Assembly: GCA_016929135.1 (NCBI GenBank)
Contig: JAFGJK010000111.1
Coordinates: 1 to 46,436 of the forward strand
Direction: 5' to 3'
DNA: 46,436 nt
Source of the DNA: Spirochaetota bacterium
GTDB lineage: Bacteria > Spirochaetota > UBA4802 > UBA5550
This document shows positions 32,331 through 39,680 of this stretch, piece after piece. A model generated the notes under the pieces. That model saw only the letters and a program-made list of their open reading frames with translations, was not told the DNA's origin and ran no database searches. Position numbers and translations under genes: made by a program. Position 1 is the first letter of the stretch, and each line of letters opens with the position of its first letter.

Positions 32331-33299
32331 ATGGATGAATTGAAAGAAAACAGGCTGTTCCTCTACGACAGGCTCTCCATGGCGGTCTGCCTGATATACT
32401 CTCTGTGCGCCTTTGCCAACATGGGGAAGCTGGAGATCAGGGTCCTGTCGATTCGGGCGGATTACGGGATCGTCTACGGGACCCTCTTTCTCGCGCTACC
32501 ATTGTTCATCTATTTCATGATCAGGCGGCTTGGGGAGAGTAACAGCAAGGCCGCTCTCTTCGTCAGGATCTTCTATGTGCAGCTGCTCTGCGGCTTTTTT
32601 TTCAAGGAATCCATAGTCCTCTCCCAGCTTTTTTCGGGCGGTGCGAGTTACGACGCCCTTTTCGCCAGTGCCGACCATTTCCTTTTCGGCATGCAGCCCT
32701 CGATCACCTTCCATCAGTCCGTCCCCGAGAGCCCCCTGCTTACCGAGATCTTTTTCATGGGCTACTTCTTCTTCTACCCGCTGGTGACGGTGGGATGGTG
32801 GTGGCTTTTTTTCCGCGGCAGGATTGAGGAGGCGGTGCGATCGCTTCAGATCGTCACCGTATCGTTCTACATCCATTACCTGTTTTACATATTTTTCCCG
32901 GTGATGGGCCCGAAGTACTACTTCATGGAGCTGTACGTGAAATGGTACGACCGGTTCGACGGATATCTCATAACCGATTTCATGAAAGGGGTTTTCAACA
33001 ACATGGATCTCGGCGGCGCGGCGTTCCCATCGTCCCATGTGGCCATATCCCTGGTCTCACTGGGGCTGAATTTCAAGTATAACCGCCCGCTGGCGTGGGC
33101 CTTCCTCCCCTTTACGATGATGCTGTATCTCTCCACCGTGTTCCTCTATGCCCACTACGCCGTTGATGTCATAGGGGGTCTCTGTACCGGATTTCTCTGT
33201 CTTGTGGGGGTGCCGCGCCTCGTGGACCGTGAGGCGGTGACGCGGCTTTTCGAGCGGGGATCGGGCTATCTATCATCCGACCGGGAATCGGAATCCTGA
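32331..33299 (+). CDS. PAP2-superfamily membrane phosphatase
   Basis: 322 residues from ATG 32331, with about six to eight helices. The C-terminal PAP2 core shows AAFPSSHVAISLVSL and YAHYAVDVIGGL, the second and third PAP2 motifs (SxxxH and Hx5D). The first motif (KxxxxxxRP) is not clear; GPKYYFME may take its place. This form is like the PAP2_3 or inositol-phosphoceramide-synthase-like group. It likely removes or exchanges lipid phosphate heads at the outer face of the membrane. No strong ribosome site is visible before the ATG. Confidence 0.82.
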   Translation: MDELKENRLFLYDRLSMAVCLIYSLCAFANMGKLEIRVLSIRADYGIVYGTLFLALPLFIYFMIRRLGESNSKAALFVRIFYVQLLCGFFFKESIVLSQLFSGGASYDALFASADHFLFGMQPSITFHQSVPESPLLTEIFFMGYFFFYPLVTVGWWWLFFRGRIEEAVRSLQIVTVSFYIHYLFYIFFPVMGPKYYFMELYVKWYDRFDGYLITDFMKGVFNNMDLGGAAFPSSHVAISLVSLGLNFKYNRPLAWAFLPFTMMLYLSTVFLYAHYAVDVIGGLCTGFLCLVGVPRLVDREAVTRLFERGSGYLSSDRESES

Positions 33300-33572
33300 G
33301 GTTCCGGGAGGGCTCCGGAGGGGGGGCGGCATCCCCGGTGTTGTTTGATACGAAGGGAGATCGCGCAGTGATTCCGTTCTTTTTTTATTGCCTCTCCGCA
33401 GGGGCGGTATCACCATTGCGGTGAATCATCGAGATTGCAAGGGGCCGGGGCGCGGCCTTCAGGGCCTTCGGCGCATTCCGCGATGCGGGTGAGCGCCGCC
33501 GCGGGACTATGAGTTCGTTTCATTGTGCCGCCATGCATCATGGATATAATAGAGCGATATAGGGGGCGTGCA

Positions 33573-34190
33573 ATGGCACAATACGTGATGCTGGGATTTC
33601 TGTGTTCATTCTCTCTATTCCTTCATGAAAGCCCGGGGGCCATGGACTCCGCCGGTTTCAGGCCGAAGTCGGACTGCAGTGAAGTATTTTTGAGGGACCT
33701 GAGGAGTAAAAGGATCGGATTGTTTCCCGTGATCGGAAGATCGGCGAGAGAGGTGGTCAGATTCGACACGGTTCAGCGTGACATCGACGCGCTGCTCCGG
33801 AAAAACGGCATTACCACACGGCTGTTAACGGAGGCGATCGATACCTCGCGCGTCAGGGGCGCCGCCCAGTACGGGTATTTCGTCGACTGCATGAAGGTGG
33901 TGACGGAAAGCGTCCTCAGGTCCAAATACGGCTGTGACTATTATATCATGGTTGAGGCATTGCTGACGCGCAATCGATCGAACGAACAGGTGATCGGCGG
34001 GATACAGTTCTATATAGTGAATGATGCGGGAGAGAATGCCCATTCATTCCTGATGAATTCCCATCACAGGCTCTTTTCGGATGCCCGTCTGAAGGCAAGG
34101 GCCGATGATGAGAGAGAAAAGCGAGAATTAATCCGTAGGCTCGGCAGGGTTGTTGTAAAAGCCCTCAAGGAGCAGCTGCATTTACAGTGA
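33573..34190 (+). CDS. Hypothetical exported protein
   Basis: 205 residues from ATG 33573, where a signal peptide begins (MAQYVMLGFLCSFSLFLHES) after GGGGCG. The remainder is mixed: CSEVFLRDLRSKRIGLFPVI, then a region like short outer-membrane or lipoprotein assembly factors (YGCDYYIMVEALLTRNRS, GIQFYIVNDAG), and a basic helical tail. The sequence is reminiscent of proteins that report or assemble lipid transport (GNA1162-like), but that is weak. An in-frame ATG at 33525 would add 16 residues without a signal. Confidence 0.65.
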   Translation: MAQYVMLGFLCSFSLFLHESPGAMDSAGFRPKSDCSEVFLRDLRSKRIGLFPVIGRSAREVVRFDTVQRDIDALLRKNGITTRLLTEAIDTSRVRGAAQYGYFVDCMKVVTESVLRSKYGCDYYIMVEALLTRNRSNEQVIGGIQFYIVNDAGENAHSFLMNSHHRLFSDARLKARADDEREKRELIRRLGRVVVKALKEQLHLQ

Positions 34191-34359
34191 AGGGGTACGG
34201 GGGAAGGGGGATGGATACGGATCCGCGGGCGAACGGCGGGTGCGTCGGGAAGGGGTATGCGGTCGCGTAAATTTCAGAGGGGGATGGTCGGCACTCCGGT
34301 GCGGTACGCCTTTGGTGCCGCACGGAATCTACTGCATGACAATGGAGGATAACAGAATC

Positions 34360-34869
34360 ATGAAAGAAGAGCTGAAAGAGAAACCGCCCTTCTGGTTCCC
34401 CATCGCTCCGATAATGGTATTCGTCTGTATATATCTGGATCTGCTCTTTTCCACGCACGTGGTCAAATGGCTCGATCTGGAAGCAGCTGCGGGGATACCG
34501 GTACTTCTCAGGTACGGCATCGGCGGTGCCTTGGCGGTCACCGGAATCGTTTTCTTTGTCTGGGGCTTTGTTCAACTGAGGCCAGCCGCGGCAATCGGAT
34601 TTGCCAGGAGATTGAGAGACGACGGAGCCTATGGGCTGACGAGGAATCCCATGTATTTCGGATTGAATGCCGCTTTCTGGGGGGCCGGCTGCATACTTGA
34701 TGACCTATCGGTACTGATCGCCGCGTGCATCTGGTCGCTGTTGAATTTTCTGAGCGTAACGTTGTGGGAGGAAAGGCAGATGCTCGGGAAATTCGGGGAG
34801 GAGTATCTGGAGTATACAAAAAGAGTGCCCAGGTTCATCCCCCTGCGGTTCAAAAAACGGGCGGGGTGA
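34360..34869 (+). CDS. Isoprenylcysteine carboxyl methyltransferase (ICMT)-like membrane protein
   Basis: 169 residues from ATG 34360, with GGAGG 11 bases upstream; ATGs at 34336 and 34342 are in frame. Three to four helices, then the conserved LRDDGAYGLTRNPMYFGLNA, where GxYxxxRNPMY is the SAM-binding signature of the PEMT/ICMT families. TLWEERQMLGKFGEEYLEYT and the final VPRFIPL complete the pattern. It would methylate a membrane-bound substrate (lipid amine, phenol or carboxyl) using SAM. No partner identifies the substrate. Confidence 0.85.
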   Translation: MKEELKEKPPFWFPIAPIMVFVCIYLDLLFSTHVVKWLDLEAAAGIPVLLRYGIGGALAVTGIVFFVWGFVQLRPAAAIGFARRLRDDGAYGLTRNPMYFGLNAAFWGAGCILDDLSVLIAACIWSLLNFLSVTLWEERQMLGKFGEEYLEYTKRVPRFIPLRFKKRAG

Positions 34870-35165
34870 TCGCACGCCGGGGCGGATCACAGGCCGGCCG
34901 ATCCGATTTCGGCAGCACGATGAGAGCCCTGCTGTTGCGGGGATTTCCCACCGGTCGGTAACCGCCCTCATCGTCCCCCTGCATAGGCCGCACCAGCCGC
35001 ATTTTTCACACTTCGTTGCACATTGTTACATTTGCGCAAGGATTCACCGGCCTCTCGCGATTACTATTGATTACGAAGGGATGGGCCGGGTTCGGATCTC
35101 CCACGGCGCCGTGTCGCCGGTGAAACGCCGGATCCTTCGATCGAATTTTAAAAAGGAGTCATGAT

Positions 35166-35429
35166 ATGAAAAGGGGTATACACACCACCAGGACCATCGT
35201 GTCGTCGGCACTGCTGGCCACCGGCATCCTGATCCTGCCGGCATCGGGAGTACTGATGCACCTCGCGGGGCATTCCCACGGCCTCCGCGAAACGGTGTTG
35301 GGCCTGACCAGGGGCGGCTGGGTCCACCTGCATGTCCTGGCCGGGTTTCTCTTCACCATCGCCGCCGCCCTGCACCTCCGCCTGAACTGGAAAATGTATT
35401 GTAATTCCATACGGGCACGGGCAAAATAG
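35166..35429 (+). CDS. DUF4405 small membrane protein, first copy
   Basis: 87 residues with AAAAAGGAG upstream of ATG 35166. Two helices: about residues 10-32 (TIVSSALLATGILILPASG) and 48-68 (HLHVLAGFLFTIAAALHLRL). Histidines HLAGHSHG, HLH and LHL placed at helix ends resemble cytochrome b561 or formate-dehydrogenase-gamma-like heme binding, the usual interpretation of DUF4405. A second, longer member is at 38397. It may carry electrons across the membrane; no partner dehydrogenase is adjacent. Confidence 0.78.
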   Translation: MKRGIHTTRTIVSSALLATGILILPASGVLMHLAGHSHGLRETVLGLTRGGWVHLHVLAGFLFTIAAALHLRLNWKMYCNSIRARAK

Positions 35430-35502
35430 GCAAACAATCGCTGTGCGCCCTGCGGGGGCTCGGTTCGCCGGGGGCGGGGACTGCACCTGTGAGGAGGGGA
35501 TC

Positions 35503-36318
35503 ATGGATGAGGCTGTCTCTTCGCTGAGGGACGGGCAGTACGGCGACTCGTCGAATTTCGGCGCCCGTATCGCCCTGCACCGCCGCTTCGGCACCAACCA
35601 CGAGCCCTGGCCCCGGTGGGTCTTCGACCGCTTCATGAGGGGGGAGCGTCTGAGGGTGCTGGAGCTCGGTTGCGGCATGGGCATCCTGTGGCTGGCGAAC
35701 GCGGACCGCGTGCCGGCGGGCTGGGAATTCACCCTCTCCGATTTCTCCGAGGGGATGCTGCGGGGGGCGGAGAAGCGACTCGCCGGCGTCCTCCCCCGGG
35801 CCGTCTTCGAGGTGATGGACGCGCAGCGCATCCCCCGCGACGCCGGGACCTTCGACATGGTGATCGCCAACCACATGCTCTATCACGTACCGGACAGGAA
35901 GGCGGCCCTGGGGGAGATACGCAGGGTCCTGAGGGACGACGGTCTCCTGTACGCCACCACCCTCCGCGGCGGCTACATGAACGAGATGAAGGACCTGCTG
36001 CGGGCCTTCAGGTCGATGCCGCCGGCCACCGGCGGCTCCGGGGGGGTGATCGCCGGCTTCTCACTGGAGAACGGGGAGGCGCAGCTCAGGGAGTTCTTCG
36101 GCACCGTGTCGGTTATGGTCTACGGGAACGACATGGAGATCGACGAGGCGGCCCCCTTCGTGGACTACGTCTTCTCCTGCAACGGCATCGACGGCAGGAG
36201 AATCCTCCTGCGTGAGGAGGAGCGGGAGGCCTTCACCGCCTTCGTCGACGGGCGGATACGCAGGGAGGGGCGCATCGTGATCCCCTCCGACTTCGGCCTC
36301 TTCGTCTGCGGAGAGTGA
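35503..36318 (+). CDS. Class I SAM-dependent methyltransferase
   Basis: 271 residues from ATG 35503, with GAGGAGGGG directly before it. SAM motif I is VLELGCGMGI near residue 50, followed by FTLSDFSEGMLRGAEKRL (motif II acidic loop), VMDAQRIPRDAGTFDMVIA and the post-motif NHMLYHVPDRKAALGEIRR typical of the UbiE/COQ5 and Methyltransf_11 group. The C-terminal third is a specific substrate domain (VDYVFSCNGIDG). The substrate is unknown. Confidence 0.88.
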   Translation: MDEAVSSLRDGQYGDSSNFGARIALHRRFGTNHEPWPRWVFDRFMRGERLRVLELGCGMGILWLANADRVPAGWEFTLSDFSEGMLRGAEKRLAGVLPRAVFEVMDAQRIPRDAGTFDMVIANHMLYHVPDRKAALGEIRRVLRDDGLLYATTLRGGYMNEMKDLLRAFRSMPPATGGSGGVIAGFSLENGEAQLREFFGTVSVMVYGNDMEIDEAAPFVDYVFSCNGIDGRRILLREEEREAFTAFVDGRIRREGRIVIPSDFGLFVCGE

Positions 36319-36476
36319 CCGGCCGAGGGGGGCTGCCGTACGGGGGAGCCGGGGGCGGTTCTGGTCCCTGTGTCGATGGGGCCGTGGCGGGTCATGGCGG
36401 TTTATGAGATCGATGCCCCGCACGGTGTGCGGGGCTCTATAGCTGCATGATCAGGAACACTGGAGGTGCGATACCC

Positions 36477-37031
36477 ATGGCGGGCACAATTCCGAAACGG
36501 CTATACCAGATACTGGTGACGATTTTCCTGGTCCCCACCTTTGGTCTCATGGTCTTCGATTTCACCGGGGATGCCGGCATCTTCGCGGCGGTGAAGGGGG
36601 GTGCGGGGCACGGGGCCGTCGGGGCCCTGCTGGCCTTCATCGCCACGCTCTTCGCCTACTTCGTCCCCTGGGTGGCGGTTGCCCTGGTGCTCAGGAGATT
36701 CTCCGACATGCCCGGGTTCACACAGGAGCTTTCCGGAATGGAAGGGGGGGGCGTCGTCGATAAGATGCGCAGCGCCTACCGGCAGGAGAGCCGGAAGCTG
36801 GAGGAGCTGAAGGGCCGGGGGAGCGCTCGGTATTACAGAAGAATGGCCCTGGGCGGGATTGCCGTCTTCGCCGTGAGCACCATCGCCCTCGCCGCCGTGG
36901 TGTTCCTCCTGGGCCGGGACGCCCTCATGACCATCGCGGAATACAGACTGGGCCTGGCCCTCCTCCTGGCCCCGCCGATATCACTGGTGCTGACAATCTA
37001 CTACGCGGGGAGGGGGCGGTCCCGGAAGTGA
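36477..37031 (+). CDS. Four-helix membrane protein of unknown function
   Basis: 184 residues from ATG 36477, with GGAGGTG 8 bases upstream. Helices near 10-30, 45-70, about 120-145 and 155-175, with a charged, probably cytosolic loop in between (DKMRSAYRQESRKLEELKGR). The pattern is not one I recognise. Confidence 0.75.
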   Translation: MAGTIPKRLYQILVTIFLVPTFGLMVFDFTGDAGIFAAVKGGAGHGAVGALLAFIATLFAYFVPWVAVALVLRRFSDMPGFTQELSGMEGGGVVDKMRSAYRQESRKLEELKGRGSARYYRRMALGGIAVFAVSTIALAAVVFLLGRDALMTIAEYRLGLALLLAPPISLVLTIYYAGRGRSRK

Positions 37032-37328
37032 CCGCCTCTCCTATCATAGACATGGTGGACATTCCATGGGACACGATGAGTTTTACTCGGCCGCGATCCC
37101 ATGTATGAACATCGCCGCAGTTACGTTTACACTCCCCTCTTAAATTTTTCGCGCCCCGAAAATCGGCGAAAAACCGTTGAGTATCTCGAAAATGCCTCAG
37201 TACTCCCGATCTGGAGCATGCTGCTGCAGCGAATGGAGTTGTTCAAGCGAAAAAATGGCGGGAAACGGGGATATGATCGTTGTCCGTTGTACTGCCGGAA
37301 GGGATATGGAGAAGATTGAAAAGCACGG
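37032..37328. other. Convergent intergenic region without a supported gene
   Basis: Left part of the 37032-37595 gap. It contains a loose inverted repeat, TTTTTCGC at 37145-37152 and GCGAAAAA at 37166-37173. Open frames here lack ribosome binding sites and protein-like composition. The tandem array follows at 37329. Confidence 0.35.
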
Positions 37329-37460
37329 ACGAACCGATATCGATACATCATATATGCAACGACGAACCAACGACGAAGCATCGACGATACGGTATATAAT
37401 GAACGACGATAGGGGAACGATACGGGAACGGCAGAGGAACGATAGAGGAGCGGTTCGGCG
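37329..37460. repeat. Degenerate 11-bp tandem repeat array
   Basis: Twelve successive 11-base units, most beginning ACGA or ACGG: for example ACGAACCAACG, ACGAAGCATCG, ACGATACGGTA, ACGATAGGGGA, ACGATACGGGA, ACGGCAGAGGA, ACGATAGAGGA. The last five are the most alike (consensus ACGATAgnGGA). Units at 37340, 37351, 37395 and 37450 have drifted. It lies in the space between two convergent genes and is not a CRISPR array (no spacers). Confidence 0.68.
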
Positions 37461-37595
37461 CCTTTCTATGGGCACTCTCTTTCAGCACATGAAGGAATGT
37501 GCCCTATGGCCCGACCCGCAGCCGGATCATCGAACGCCTCCGATCGCGCGAGAGCGATAAAGGGCGCAGGATCCGTATTTCACCCCGACGGGGCA

Positions 37596-38387
37596 TCATT
37601 GCGGGGATCTGATACCGTATCCCATGTAGGAGCAGGAGAGGTCGCCGCTCTCGCGGAATTTCATGCGCCTTCCCAGCTCGCGGAAGGTGATCCTCTTTTT
37701 CTTCGCCCGGTGGAGATCCACCAGGATCGCCGGACCCATGGAGGACGGCGTGATCCCCCGCATCTCGGCGCACCGGATGCCGTGCCGGTCCATGACGGAC
37801 CTGAGCTCGGCCGGCTTCACGAACATCCGCCAGACGTGCCTGTCCCGTACGTTGTAGGCGGTAAGGGGGCAGTCCTGCAGAAAGAAGATCGCCGACAGCC
37901 AGCTCATGGCGGTCCTGTTGACGGTGTCGAAGAGGAAGAGTCCGCCGCTTTTCAGCACGCGGGAGATTTCGGCGACCACCGACTCCGCGCTGGGCACGTG
38001 CTCCAGGACGTCGCAACAGAAGACCGTGTCGAGCGAGCCGTCCGGGAAGGGGAGGCGGTCGCCGGTCCCGGTCTCGTAGCGAATGTCCAGCCCCCCGGCG
38101 TGGGCGTGGCGCGCCGCCTCGCGGATCGATTTCTCCGAGGGATCGATGCCGGTCACGGCGAGTCCGCGCCGCGCCAGCTCCTCGGAGAGGAACCCGCCCC
38201 CGCAGCCCACGTCCAGGGCGGTGAGGCCGCGGAGCCCCCTTTCGAAGTGCCTATCCAGGGCCCTTGTGAAGTAGGCGGTTCTCACCGGGTTAATGAAGTA
38301 GCGGATGCTCGCCAGCGATCCCTCCTGGGACCACCAGAGGTGCGCCACAGAGTCGTAGTCGTTGTTGATGCTCCTCCGGTTTCCCAC
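37596..38387 (-). CDS. UbiG-like SAM-dependent methyltransferase
   Basis: 263 residues. The N-terminus WWSQEGSLASIRYFINPVRT and AYF is the UbiG-family approach segment, and SAM motif I is ALDVGCGGGFLSEELARRGL near residue 57, then TGIDPSEKSI, LPFPDGSLDTVFCCDVLEHV and VLKSGGLFLFDTVNRT. UbiG methylates polyprenyl catechols in quinone synthesis; here no other quinone gene is adjacent, so the natural substrate is uncertain. The ATG at 38387 lies 9 bases after the stop of the DUF4405 gene, so the two are co-transcribed. Confidence 0.88.
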   Translation of the reverse strand: MGNRRSINNDYDSVAHLWWSQEGSLASIRYFINPVRTAYFTRALDRHFERGLRGLTALDVGCGGGFLSEELARRGLAVTGIDPSEKSIREAARHAHAGGLDIRYETGTGDRLPFPDGSLDTVFCCDVLEHVPSAESVVAEISRVLKSGGLFLFDTVNRTAMSWLSAIFFLQDCPLTAYNVRDRHVWRMFVKPAELRSVMDRHGIRCAEMRGITPSSMGPAILVDLHRAKKKRITFRELGRRMKFRESGDLSCSYMGYGIRSPQ

Positions 38388-38396
38388 CGGGCCCCC

Positions 38397-38933
38397 TTAT
38401 ACCGGCGGTCGGGGCCGGCGCAGCGCCGCCATGGTTTGCACCATCCAGCCGGTCCTGGTGGCCAGGTGCAGGAGGAAGAGGATCGTGAGGACCAGGGCCA
38501 GCTTGTCGTGAATCTCCACCAGCATAAACCTGCCGTGGCCCGGGCCCAGGAAGAACCACGAGACCAGGGCGGTCAGGGCGGTGGGGATCGATACCACCAG
38601 GAGGTACCGGGTGATCCTGGAGGGAACCGTCCGTCGCTGCATCCTTCTGCGGAACGCCGCGGCGATCCACCGACGGTGCAGCAGGCAGTGGAGGGTGCAG
38701 CCGGCCAGGGACACTACGGCGAAGAGCTTGTGGAGCAGCAGCCATCCCCCCTTCTGAAGCCCCAGGACCGGCGTGCAGCAGGGGAGGCGGTGGAGGTGGT
38801 ATTCCGACTGTAAAACAAGGCCGGTGGCGGCCAGCAGGAGGAAGGGGAGGAGGTTTGCCATGTTGACGCAGAAGTTCCTCCTTGCCACCTCCGACAGGGC
38901 CCGCGGCGTGTTCGTTGCGTTCTCGGTTTTCAT
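38397..38933 (-). CDS. DUF4405 membrane protein, second copy
   Basis: 178 residues from ATG 38931-38933. Four helices; the first is LLPFLLLAATGLVLQSEYHL. Histidines at helix ends (LLLHKLFAVVSLAGCTLHCL, LVEIHDKLALVLTILFLLHL) form two pairs that could ligate heme, as proposed for DUF4405. LPCCTPVLG adds a Cys pair. It precedes a UbiG-like methyltransferase in the same unit, which could hint at a membrane quinone reaction; that link is inference. Confidence 0.8.
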   Translation of the reverse strand: MKTENATNTPRALSEVARRNFCVNMANLLPFLLLAATGLVLQSEYHLHRLPCCTPVLGLQKGGWLLLHKLFAVVSLAGCTLHCLLHRRWIAAAFRRRMQRRTVPSRITRYLLVVSIPTALTALVSWFFLGPGHGRFMLVEIHDKLALVLTILFLLHLATRTGWMVQTMAALRRPRPPV

Positions 38934-39084
38934 GGCTCTCGTATACTCCCGTACATGGTATTCCGCGAGGATCCGCGATTCGTCCCTTCCGGCGGCCGCT
39001 TTAACGAAGACATGTCGATTCGCCGACCCGGAAAGGCTACACAATAAATGTAAGGCGAAACGACCGGTGTGCACTTAACAAAGG

Positions 39085-39666
39085 TTAATTCTTCCGCTTC
39101 AGCCTGTTTTTGATCCTGCTCAGGGACACCGGGGTGACGCCCAGGTACGAGGCGATGTACTGCTGCGGAACCCTGGCCACGATCTCCGGGTGCTCGCATG
39201 CCAGATTCCGGTACCGTGTCTCCGGGTTGTCCCGTATGTACGAGGCGTGGTGGCGCATGTAGTAGATCAGCCTGGTCATTATGAGACGTTCGAAGTATTC
39301 CTTCACCGGGGCTGAGCGGGCGATGATCCCGCTCAGGTGCCTCATGGTGATCCAGGCGATCACCGAATCCTCGATGGCCTCGATGCAGCTGTCGCTGGGC
39401 AGCCCGGTCCGGGCGCTTTCGAACGACGAGACCATCCCGTGTTCCAGGAAGAACTGCGAGGTGATCTCGGCGCCGTTCTCCTTGATGTAATAGAAGCGCA
39501 GGCACCCCTCCACCACTGTGTAGAGTCTCGTGGCCACCTCGCCGGCCCGCAGGAGCGCCGTGCCCGCCGGGACCAGTCGGAACGACAGGGCGTCCAGGAA
39601 CGGCTTCATCTCCGGGGGGAACGCCCCGGCGAGACGTTCCCGGTACTCCCCGTACGCCTCCTTCAC
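39085..39666 (-). CDS. Crp/Fnr-family transcriptional regulator
   Basis: 193 residues from GTG 39664-39666, with GGGGAGGG upstream; the longer frame upstream runs into the endonuclease gene and is rejected. Residues 10-130 form a cyclic-nucleotide-binding fold (VPAGTALLRAGEVATRLYTV, VEGCLRFYYIKENGAEITSQ). A DNA-binding helix-turn-helix is near the end (VARVPQQYIASYLGVTPVSL, SRIKNRLKRKN). It lacks the Fnr cysteine set and conserved cAMP arginine, so the ligand is open. It starts 14 bases after the endonuclease stop, so the two share a transcript. Confidence 0.87.
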   Translation of the reverse strand: MKEAYGEYRERLAGAFPPEMKPFLDALSFRLVPAGTALLRAGEVATRLYTVVEGCLRFYYIKENGAEITSQFFLEHGMVSSFESARTGLPSDSCIEAIEDSVIAWITMRHLSGIIARSAPVKEYFERLIMTRLIYYMRHHASYIRDNPETRYRNLACEHPEIVARVPQQYIASYLGVTPVSLSRIKNRLKRKN

Positions 39667-39680
39667 GGGCCCTCCCCGGC

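Noticed and set aside
37329..37460. CRISPR array
   Set aside because: Units are contiguous 11-mers without spacers, and there are no cas genes.
37177..37560. 127-codon plus-strand frame across the tandem array
   Set aside because: Its apparent repeats come from the 11-bp array; no start site support.
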